DNA of 64,000 bases from contig JBCCUL010000003.1 in assembly GCA_039197065.1 (NCBI GenBank), forward strand, positions 14,436-78,435, read 5' to 3'. How positions within the stretch are numbered: the first letter of the stretch is position 1; each line of letters begins with the position of its first letter. Shown here one piece after another: positions 44,899-52,901 of the stretch. Source of the stretch: JANQPX01 sp039197065. Its GTDB lineage: Bacteria > Pseudomonadota > Alphaproteobacteria > Geminicoccales > Geminicoccaceae. The position numbers and the translations under genes were made by a program. The notes under the pieces were generated by a model. It was not told the DNA's origin. It was given only the letters and a program-made list of their open reading frames with translations, and searched no databases.

Positions 44899-46754
44899 GC
44901 GCGGGCGGCGAAAATCTGATCCTGGCGTCTATCGAGTCCGCCGAGGAAATCGTCGATCCGCTCGATAGGTTGGTGGAGCGTGCGGCAGAAGATCCTGGTG
45001 CGGCATTCGCGCGCGACGTGCTGGAAAGTCTTTGCGAATTGAAGCGCGAGGACATAGCCGCGTTCGAGACATTGCGCGCTCGGCTGAAAAAGGCAGGCTG
45101 TCGGGTGACGGCGCTCGACAAAGCTCTCGCCGAGGAGGGGGGCGAATCGAGCGGCCGTGGTCCGAGCCAATCCGACGTCCTGATCGAGCTCGCGGCCGAA
45201 GCAAGCCTCTTTCACGATCGGGAAGGTGCAGGCTACGCCGATATCAGCATCGACGGTCACCGCGAAACTTGGCGCATCCGGAGCAAAGGCTTCAGACGCT
45301 GGCTGACGCGTCGGTTCTTCGAGGAAACTAGCGGGGCGCCGAGTTCGGAAGCCTGCCAGTCTGCGCTCAACGTGATCGAAGCGCAGGCCACCTTCGGTGC
45401 ACAGCAACTGGACGTTCACCTCAGAGTGGGCGATGTCCAGGGAAAGCTCTATCTCGATCTCGCAGACGATGATTGGCGTGTCGTAGAGATCGACAAGGAT
45501 GGATGGCGCATCATCGACGACGCGCCCATTCGCTTCCGGCGAACGCCTGGAATGCAGCCTCTGCCTGCGCCCGTGACAGGCGGCTCGATCGATCTGCTGC
45601 GTCCGTTTCTCAACGTCGGCAGCGAGAGTGACTTCATTCTCGTTGTTGCCTGGGCCGTGGCCGTGCTGCGCAACTGCGGGCCTTATCCGGTGATCGTCTT
45701 GTCGGGCGAGCAAGGTTCGGCCAAGTCGACTTTTTCCGCCATTCTACGGGCACTCCTTGATCCGAATTCCGCTCCCTTGCGGGCCTTATCCCGCGAGGAC
45801 AGGGAACTTTTCATCGCAGCTATGAACGGCCATGTATTGGCCTTCGACAATGTTTCGGGGTTGCCCGGCTGGATCTCGGATACGCTTTGCCGGCTGGCGA
45901 CTGGCGGCGGATTCGCAGTGCGACAGCTTTATACCGATCAAGATGAAATGCTGTTCAACGCCGCCCGCCCGGTCATACTGAATGGCATCGAAGACATCGT
46001 CAGCCGGCCCGATTTGGCAGATCGCGCCATCTTCCTGAACCTGCGCGCGATCCCGGAGGAATGCCGTAAACCTGAGAAGGAGATCTGGGCGGCATTCGAG
46101 AGGGTTCGGCCTCAGATTCTAGGAGCACTGCTTGATGCCGTATCACTGGGTCTGCGGCGACTGCCCGCGGTTCGGTTGCAGAAGCTGCCGCGCATGGCGG
46201 ACTTCGCGATCTGGGCGACGGCTTGCGAACCCGCCTTTTGTGACGAAGGCGCCTTCTGCCGCATCTATGACGGAAATCGCAACGAGGCAGTCGACAATGT
46301 GATCGAAGCTGACCCTGTCGGTTCGGCAGTTCGCACTCTGATGGCCAATCAACGGGAGTGGACTGGCACCGCGACCGAGTTGCTGAACACCCTCTCCAAT
46401 GAAGTCGGTGAGCGGGCGTCGAAGGCGAAGAATTGGCCCACATCTCCCAACAAGCTGTCGGGCCGCCTCCGGCGTGCGGCGACTTTCCTCCGCAAGGTCG
46501 GGATCGAGCTCGACTTTGGCAGATCTGGATCAGGCCGCGAACGAACCCGAGAGATCCGTATTTTCTTCAAGGAAGACAAGGCGGCAGATCTATCGTCCCA
46601 ACCGTCCGCCGACCGTAGTGATCGGACTGAGCGCGTGCCGGTCACCAAGCTGGTCGGTTCGAAAAATTCATTCGTGCCGTCCGATAAATCACCTGTGGAC
46701 GATAGGGACGATCAATTCCCCCCGGAATCTGCCGGCTGGAGAACGCGCATATGA
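44889..46754 (+). CDS. phage/plasmid-type replication ATPase
   Basis: A 621-residue protein. A helical N-terminal region leads into an AAA-like ATPase with Walker A GEQGSAKS (273-280) and Walker-B-like VLAFDNVSGLP, then ARPVILNGIEDI as a sensor-like segment. The family follows CHC2/Toprim primases on integrative elements and is probably the helicase partner. It overlaps the primase stop. ATG 44895, forming ATGA with that stop, is an alternative start. Confidence 0.75.
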   Translation: MPMSAGGENLILASIESAEEIVDPLDRLVERAAEDPGAAFARDVLESLCELKREDIAAFETLRARLKKAGCRVTALDKALAEEGGESSGRGPSQSDVLIELAAEASLFHDREGAGYADISIDGHRETWRIRSKGFRRWLTRRFFEETSGAPSSEACQSALNVIEAQATFGAQQLDVHLRVGDVQGKLYLDLADDDWRVVEIDKDGWRIIDDAPIRFRRTPGMQPLPAPVTGGSIDLLRPFLNVGSESDFILVVAWAVAVLRNCGPYPVIVLSGEQGSAKSTFSAILRALLDPNSAPLRALSREDRELFIAAMNGHVLAFDNVSGLPGWISDTLCRLATGGGFAVRQLYTDQDEMLFNAARPVILNGIEDIVSRPDLADRAIFLNLRAIPEECRKPEKEIWAAFERVRPQILGALLDAVSLGLRRLPAVRLQKLPRMADFAIWATACEPAFCDEGAFCRIYDGNRNEAVDNVIEADPVGSAVRTLMANQREWTGTATELLNTLSNEVGERASKAKNWPTSPNKLSGRLRRAATFLRKVGIELDFGRSGSGRERTREIRIFFKEDKAADLSSQPSADRSDRTERVPVTKLVGSKNSFVPSDKSPVDDRDDQFPPESAGWRTRI

Positions 46755-47284
46755 GTGCTGTCGAAACGCTTCGCCTGGCAGAGGAGAGTGGTGTTCGTGT
46801 TGATGTCAGTGGGACAGATCTCGTTCTGCAAGCTGATCACGAACCAGCAGGAAGCCTGCTTGATGCCCTGAGACAGCATAAGAACGAAATCATCACGTGG
46901 CTCTCTCGAACCAACACCCCATGGACTGCGGACGACTGGCTGACTTTCTATTCCGAGCGCAGCAAAATCGCCGCACGGAGCAATGTTATCTGCCCTGACA
47001 AGGCAAGGGCAATCGCCTTCGATAGCTGTATCGCCAAATGGCTGGAGTTTTGTCCTGAGCGGTCTGACCCTGGACACTGTGCTGAATGTGGCGGTCCCGA
47101 TCAGCAAGGGCATGCCGTCGTTCCCTTTGGAACGGAAATCAGCGGACACACCTGGTTACATCCGGAGTGCTGGCATGCCTGGAATGGGCGGCGTAGATCT
47201 CAGGCTATCGCCGCTTTGAAGACATTGGGCATCTGCCCGCGAGTGCAGTTTCCAGATGATTTCGGAAAAAATGGAAGTCTGTGA
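46751..47284 (+). CDS. mobile-element protein with TubC-like N-terminus and Cys/His site
   Basis: A 177-residue protein. The first 50 residues (VETLRLAEESGVRVDVSGTD, then LLDALRQHKNEII) resemble TubC-type docking domains often found on phage-like primase operons. The C-terminal part has CAECGG and HPECW, a likely zinc site. ATGA overlap with the upstream gene. Function unknown. Confidence 0.65.
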   Translation: MSAVETLRLAEESGVRVDVSGTDLVLQADHEPAGSLLDALRQHKNEIITWLSRTNTPWTADDWLTFYSERSKIAARSNVICPDKARAIAFDSCIAKWLEFCPERSDPGHCAECGGPDQQGHAVVPFGTEISGHTWLHPECWHAWNGRRRSQAIAALKTLGICPRVQFPDDFGKNGSL

Positions 47285-47940
47285 TGGGTGGCTTCGGATC
47301 AGGTCGATCAAGTCTTCGCCCGCATGGTGTCGCCGACGCGTGCCGGTCGATAGATGTAAACAGGTTGAACCGTGATGGCTGTCTCAAGCCGGGCTGGTGC
47401 GGCTATTGGCAGTGGCGGGACGGCGAAAACGCTGTCGCCACCATTGGCATGAAGGCGCAATCGGACCGGCTCCTGCTGAGCTATAACTTTCGCCGTCACG
47501 GTGATGAATGGCAGGCCATCGAAGAGCCGATCCCCATCGTCCGGGTGGCTTGCCGGTTTGGCGGGGAGAGGCCGTATTTCCTCTGTCCTGGTATCGTTGA
47601 TGGTGTTGCTTGCAATCGCCGGGTCGCAAAACTCTACGGACCAGAACGGTACTTTCTTTGCCGGCACTGCTATGGGCTTACCTATGCATGTCAGCGAGAG
47701 GATCGCTTGGACAGAACTCGGCGGAAGGCGAACAAGATCAGGAGGCGGCTCGATCCCGAATCGCGTCCGAAAGAGCGGGTGCCAGTACGTCCAAGAGGCA
47801 TGTGGCGTCGGACATATGCCAGAATCAGGCAACGGTTGGTCGATGCTGAATCCGAGGCCGAGTATCTTTACATAGATCAGATGGAGAGACTCATTGAACG
47901 TTTCGATCGAGCAAATCGAATCAAAGGATTTTGGGAATGA
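47284..47940 (+). CDS. conserved mobile-element protein with zinc-ribbon-like cysteines
   Basis: About 218 residues, starting GGFGSGR. It contains a beta-rich middle and a zinc-ribbon-like region (FLCPG, CNRR, FLCRHCYGLTYACQ), then a basic helical C-terminus. This type is common in integrative elements of Proteobacteria and has no known function. ATG 47284 overlaps the previous stop (TGATG). Confidence 0.7.
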   Translation: MGGFGSGRSSLRPHGVADACRSIDVNRLNRDGCLKPGWCGYWQWRDGENAVATIGMKAQSDRLLLSYNFRRHGDEWQAIEEPIPIVRVACRFGGERPYFLCPGIVDGVACNRRVAKLYGPERYFLCRHCYGLTYACQREDRLDRTRRKANKIRRRLDPESRPKERVPVRPRGMWRRTYARIRQRLVDAESEAEYLYIDQMERLIERFDRANRIKGFWE

Positions 47941-48752
47941 CTGAGCTTTTGGCAGATGGCGCGCCAGAATCCGCAGCAAGCTACGCTGTCAGCCGATTCA
48001 ACGCGGCCAAGCATGGCATCTTGTCGGAACACCTCCTGTTGCCTTGGGAGAGCCGGACTGAATATGAGGCTCTGCTCGAGACTCTCGTCGTGGAGCACAC
48101 GCCGTCTGGCCCGACCGAGACGCATCTTGTCGAGGAATTGGCAGGAGTCATCTGGCGGAAGCAGCGAGTGCGTCAGGCGGAAGCCGCCGCTCATCAACGT
48201 GGTGTCCGCGACGCCATTGCATCCTATCGCGAAACGTCGAGTGTGGCGCTGGTCTTTTCGGATGCATCTTCAGAGGATTCAAGCGTCGCGCTTGCCATTC
48301 GTTCGACACCGGAAGACGTTGGCGAACAGCTCGCCGATATCGAAGATGATAAAGCCCAGACGCTGAAAGCGCTCAAGATCCTGCAGGGCAAACGCACCGA
48401 TATGTACACTGCCGCACTTCGGGCGTTGCGTGAGGACACCCGTGAATGGTGGACGGAGGAATTGGAGGCCGAGGGGGAGGAAATCGAGACGTCTGAAGGC
48501 GACGCCTATACCGCCGATGCTCAAAGCCTCCGTCGATTCATCCAGGAGGAAGTTCTCCCCATTCTCGAGAATCAGCGTGATCAACTCCTCACTCTGCCTG
48601 TCATTCGTGATCAGGCTCTGAAAGAGTCGTTCGATCCAGGTCGCATGGAGAGCTTGGCGCGGTATGAAGTTCATCTGGACCGGAAATTTGAACGCACGCT
48701 GGCGATGCTGGTTCGTCTTCGCAATTTGAGACAGTCGAGCAAGACACCCTGA
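47937..48752 (+). CDS. conserved mobile-element protein, helical
   Basis: About 271 residues, predicted mostly helical and acidic. The N-terminal RFNAAKHGILSEHLLLPWES is a hallmark of a widespread uncharacterised family on phage-like islands. The end is basic (KFERTLAMLVRLRNLRQ). ATGA overlap with the previous gene; last gene of the module. Confidence 0.65.
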   Translation: MTELLADGAPESAASYAVSRFNAAKHGILSEHLLLPWESRTEYEALLETLVVEHTPSGPTETHLVEELAGVIWRKQRVRQAEAAAHQRGVRDAIASYRETSSVALVFSDASSEDSSVALAIRSTPEDVGEQLADIEDDKAQTLKALKILQGKRTDMYTAALRALREDTREWWTEELEAEGEEIETSEGDAYTADAQSLRRFIQEEVLPILENQRDQLLTLPVIRDQALKESFDPGRMESLARYEVHLDRKFERTLAMLVRLRNLRQSSKTP

Positions 48753-48938
48753 TCCGTTTCGCAAAATTGCGTCTTGGTCTCGCCGGCATCTTCGGTTGCC
48801 TTCTAAGGCGAACACTACGATACTCCCTGCCTCTATTACGGTTGGGAGCTGTATTATGCTTCGAAACGCGCAAGCATTTTGCCGGACCTTCGTCATATTG
48901 CGAGATTGCAGGCCGACTTTCGGCCAGAGATCCCCGGC

Positions 48939-51900
48939 ATGAGCGCTTCATTTTTCGAAGCCCCAATCCTCAACTCACCGTACGCCTACCCAGCGCAGCA
49001 TTGGCATCTGAACGACGACGGTCAGCCGACCGACATCAAGCTTCCGGAACGTCGCCCGTCCAAGCTTATCACCCCGGTCCCAAAATCCAGGAAACGGCGT
49101 GGCAAAGGTGGCCAGACGGAGCTGGGACTGGACTCCACTGAAGGTCTTTCAGACGAGACGCAGGAATACGCGGCGGAACCGATCGTCAACGACATCCGCC
49201 GCCAGGTGGACGAATGGCGGAAGCTCCCGTCGCCCGACCAATGGGGCGTGACACCCCAAACAGCGCGCCTGCTACAGCATTGGCGCAGTTACGGCTTCCA
49301 GGGCATCCGTCCATTCTTCTGCCAGGTCGAGGCCGTCGAGACCGCCATCTGGCTCGCCGAGGTCGCGCCCCGATCGAGTGCGCGCGGCAAGCCGATCTGG
49401 CAGCATCTGGACGCCGCCAACAAAGCCTCGAACCCGGACCTCTTCCGCATCGCGCTCAAACTCGCGACCGGTGCCGGCAAGACCACGGTCATGGCAATGC
49501 TCATCGCCTGGCAGACCGTCAACTCTGTCCGCCAGCCAGACAGCAAGCGCTACAGCAAAGGCTTCCTGATCGTCGCGCCCGGCATCACCATCAAGGACCG
49601 CCTGCGCGTCCTTCTCCCCAACGACCCGGAGAGCTACTACCGCGAGCGCGAGCTCGTTCCGCCGGACATGCTGAACGACATCGCCAGCGCGAAGATCGTC
49701 ATCACCAACTACCACGCCTTCAAACGCCGCGAGCAGTTCGAGGGTGCGAGCGGCACCCGCCGTTTACTCAAGGGCCGCGGCCCGGAACTCAGGACGCTGG
49801 AAACCGAAGGCCAGATGCTGCAGCGGGTCGCGGGCGACCTCATGGGCATGAAGAACATCGTCGTCATCAACGACGAAGCGCACCACTGCTACCGCGAGAA
49901 GCCTGAAACCGAAGAGGAAAAGGCACTCAAGGGTGAGGATCGAAAGGAAGCGGAGAAGAACAAGGAAGCCGCCCGGCTTTGGATCAGCGGCCTCGAAATC
50001 GCCAAGAAAAAGCTCGGCGTCCACACCGTCTACGATCTCTCCGCCACCCCGTTCTTCCTGCGCGGCTCCGGCTATGTCGAGGGCACGCTCTTTCCCTGGG
50101 TGGTCAGCGATTTTTCCCTGATGGACGCGATCGAATGCGGCATCGTCAAACTGCCGCGCGTGCCCGTCGCCCAGAACATCCCCATGGGCGACATGCCGAT
50201 GTATCGCGAGCTTTGGGATCACATCGGCAAGAAGATGCCGAAGAAGGGCCGGGGCAAGGGAGGCGCCGCCGCCGATCCGCACAACCTGCCCATGCAGCTC
50301 CAGACCGCCCTCGACGCCCTCTACGGCCACTACGAAAAAACATTCGAGGTTTGGCAGGAAGCGAAGATCGAGGTGCCGCCGGTCTTCATCGTGGTCTGCA
50401 ACAACACCGCTACGTCAAAGCTAGTCTTCGACTACATCGCCGGCTTTCGACGTGAGCATGAGGACGGCACCTCGACGCCGGAAAAAGCCCGCCTCCCGCT
50501 CTTCTCGAACTATGACCAGTTCGACAACCCGCTGCCGCGCCCGAACACCCTCCTGATCGACAGCGAACAGCTCGAAAGCGGCGAGGCACTCGACAAGAAC
50601 TTCCGCGACATCGCGTCCGACGAAATCGACCAGTTCAAGCGCGAAATCGTCGAGCGCAGCGGCGACCAGCGCGCCGCCGACAGCCTCACGGACGCCGACA
50701 TCCTGCGCGAGGTCATGAACACCGTCGGCAAGCCCGGGCGCCTCGGGGCCGGCATCCGCTGCGTCGTCTCCGTCTCCATGCTCACCGAGGGCTGGGACGC
50801 CAACACCGTCACCCACATCCTCGGCGTGCGCGCCTTCGGCACCCAGCTCCTCTGCGAGCAGGTGGTCGGCCGCGGCCTCCGCCGCCAGTCCTACGACCTG
50901 AACGAGGACGGCCTGTTCAACGCCGAATATGCCGACATCCTCGGTATTCCCTTCGACTTCACTGCCGCCCCCGTGGTCAGCAAGCCGGTGCGCCCCAAGC
51001 CCACCATCCGCGTCCATGCCGTCAGCCCCGCGCGTGACCACCTCGAAATCCGCTTCCCCCGCGTCGAAGGCTACCGCACCGAGCTGCCGAAGGAACGGCT
51101 CACCGCCGCATTCACCGACGCCCACCGCCTGGAGCTGACGCCCGACCTCGTCGGCCCCACCGTCACCCGCAACCAGGGCATCATCGGCGAGGCGGTCGAT
51201 CTCACCGTCGAGCATCTCGAAAACGTCCGAAAATCCCAGATCATCTTCGAGATCACCAACTACATCCTCCAGCACCGCTACCGCGATCCGGGCGAGCCGC
51301 CGAAGCTCCACCTCTTCGGCCAGATGAAAGGCATCGTCCGCCAGTGGCTGGACGGCGGCCTTCTCACCTGTACCGGCGAGACCAATCGCGGCCAGCTCCT
51401 CTATCGCGAAATCACCGAGATGGTCGCCGACCGCATCCAGGCCGCCGTCACCGCCTCGACCGCCGAGGACTACCCGGTCAAAGCCATCCTCGATCCCTAC
51501 AACCCGACCGGCAGCACCTCCCACGTCAGCTTCACCACATCCAAGGAAACCCGCTGGGACACCGCCGGCCCGCCGCCGAAATGCCACCTGAACTGGATCA
51601 TGCTGGACAGCGATTGGGAGGCCGAGTTCTGCCGCGTCGCCGAGCGCCATCCCCGCGTCTCGGCCTACGTCAAGAACCACGCCCTCGGCTTCGAGATCCC
51701 CTACCGCCGGGGCAGCCAGCCCCGAAGATATCTTCCGGACTTCATCCTCCGAGTCGACGACGGCCGTAAGGACCCGCTCAACCTCATCGTCGAGATCTCC
51801 GGCTATCCCAAAGGCGACAAGCAGGACAAGGTCAGCACCGTCCAGACCTACTGGCTCCCCGGCATCAATGCGCTCGGCACCTTCGGCCGCTGGGAGTTCG

Positions 51901-51980
51901 TCGAGTTCACCGATGTCTACGAAATCGAGAAGGCATTCAGCAACCTGATCGAACAGTTCGTACTGGGTAAGGCAGCGTGA
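48939..51980 (+). CDS. DEAD/DEAH-type restriction helicase, BPTD_3080-like
   Basis: About 1013 residues. The N-terminus reads FFEAPILNSPYAYPAQHW. Helicase motifs follow: Walker A ATGAGKTT (176-183), DEAH (312-315), LSATPF, and motif VI VVGRGLRRQ. The C-terminal domain contains YLPDFILRV and LIVEISG, suggesting a PD-(D/E)XK-like nuclease. This matches BPTD_3080-type restriction proteins that pair with a type III-like methyltransferase. The frame is open from TTG 48879, but ATG 48939 gives the family-typical start. Coupled to the next gene by TGATG. Confidence 0.85.
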   Translation: MSASFFEAPILNSPYAYPAQHWHLNDDGQPTDIKLPERRPSKLITPVPKSRKRRGKGGQTELGLDSTEGLSDETQEYAAEPIVNDIRRQVDEWRKLPSPDQWGVTPQTARLLQHWRSYGFQGIRPFFCQVEAVETAIWLAEVAPRSSARGKPIWQHLDAANKASNPDLFRIALKLATGAGKTTVMAMLIAWQTVNSVRQPDSKRYSKGFLIVAPGITIKDRLRVLLPNDPESYYRERELVPPDMLNDIASAKIVITNYHAFKRREQFEGASGTRRLLKGRGPELRTLETEGQMLQRVAGDLMGMKNIVVINDEAHHCYREKPETEEEKALKGEDRKEAEKNKEAARLWISGLEIAKKKLGVHTVYDLSATPFFLRGSGYVEGTLFPWVVSDFSLMDAIECGIVKLPRVPVAQNIPMGDMPMYRELWDHIGKKMPKKGRGKGGAAADPHNLPMQLQTALDALYGHYEKTFEVWQEAKIEVPPVFIVVCNNTATSKLVFDYIAGFRREHEDGTSTPEKARLPLFSNYDQFDNPLPRPNTLLIDSEQLESGEALDKNFRDIASDEIDQFKREIVERSGDQRAADSLTDADILREVMNTVGKPGRLGAGIRCVVSVSMLTEGWDANTVTHILGVRAFGTQLLCEQVVGRGLRRQSYDLNEDGLFNAEYADILGIPFDFTAAPVVSKPVRPKPTIRVHAVSPARDHLEIRFPRVEGYRTELPKERLTAAFTDAHRLELTPDLVGPTVTRNQGIIGEAVDLTVEHLENVRKSQIIFEITNYILQHRYRDPGEPPKLHLFGQMKGIVRQWLDGGLLTCTGETNRGQLLYREITEMVADRIQAAVTASTAEDYPVKAILDPYNPTGSTSHVSFTTSKETRWDTAGPPPKCHLNWIMLDSDWEAEFCRVAERHPRVSAYVKNHALGFEIPYRRGSQPRRYLPDFILRVDDGRKDPLNLIVEISGYPKGDKQDKVSTVQTYWLPGINALGTFGRWEFVEFTDVYEIEKAFSNLIEQFVLGKAA

Positions 51981-52897
51981 TGGACATAGATACGGCAAAA
52001 CCTTCGATCGATCCGACAATCGAGAATCTGAGAACGATCGGCGCCGAGCCCATGACCAATTGGCTTATTGAGGCGGCTAAAGAGCGGCACACCATAACCT
52101 AAGGCGAAGCCAAACGCCGGCTAGAGCAGAACCATGGCTTCTCCACAGTCTTTTCGCCCATGATCGGGCAATCGGCAGGTGAAGCGATGGATCGAATCCT
52201 GAGCATCGACAAGAAGGCTCCCCCACTAACGGTGCTGCTCGTTCAGCAAGGCGATGGTATGCCCGGTCAAGGAGCGGGTAGCTATATGGCAGATTATTTC
52301 CATGACGATCGTCTCCGCCAGGACAATGCTCGCGACGAACGCCCGGAAGAGTGGCGTGAGCGCTTCGAAGCGGCCGCTGAAGATGTCTACAACTTTCCTG
52401 ACTGGGGGCAGATCTATCAGCGGATTTATGGCCGTGACTATCAAGCCGCACGCGAAGTCCTTGATCGCCGCAGGGCACAAGAAGGCTCGGAGAATGATGG
52501 TTTGCCAAGCGGCCGGCATGGCGAGGGCCCGAACCATAGAGCGCTGAGACTATGGGTTAAGGACAATCCTAATCAGCTCTTTCGCGGCTTGAAAAATGTG
52601 CGAGCTGAAACAGAGGTCGAACTTCTATCGGCCGACCGTGTCGACGTCGTCGTCTATGCAGACAAAAGGACTATCGCGATCGAGGTCAAATCCTGCGATT
52701 CCAACGACAATGACCTCCAACGCGGCATTTACCAGTGCGTGAAATATCACGCCGTTCTGAGGGCGATGGACGCCAGAACGGACGCGCCCGTGCAACCCGT
52801 ACTGGTCACCGAGACAGATCTTCCAGGATATCTAAGCGATCTGGCAAGACGCTTGAAGATCAAGCACATCAAAGTTGACCTAAACAGGACGCCCTGA
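51980..52897 (+). pseudogene. PD-(D/E)XK nuclease-like gene interrupted by in-frame TAA
   Basis: From ATG 51980 (overlapping the helicase stop) a 40-codon frame ends at TAA 52100-52102. The same frame continues immediately to 52897 with matching composition. The junction reads HTIT-stop-GEAKRRLEQ, and a tyrosine there would give the common ITYGEAKRRL. The C-terminal part has DVVVYADKRTIAIEVKS, a D...ExK nuclease core (Glu235, Lys237). A restart at ATG 52160 would lack the N-terminal 60 residues and has no ribosome site. Confidence 0.7.
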
Positions 52898-52901
52898 CCA
52901 G

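Noticed and set aside
50421..52019. 532-codon minus-strand frame
   Set aside because: Shadow of the restriction helicase, long only because of high-GC codon use.
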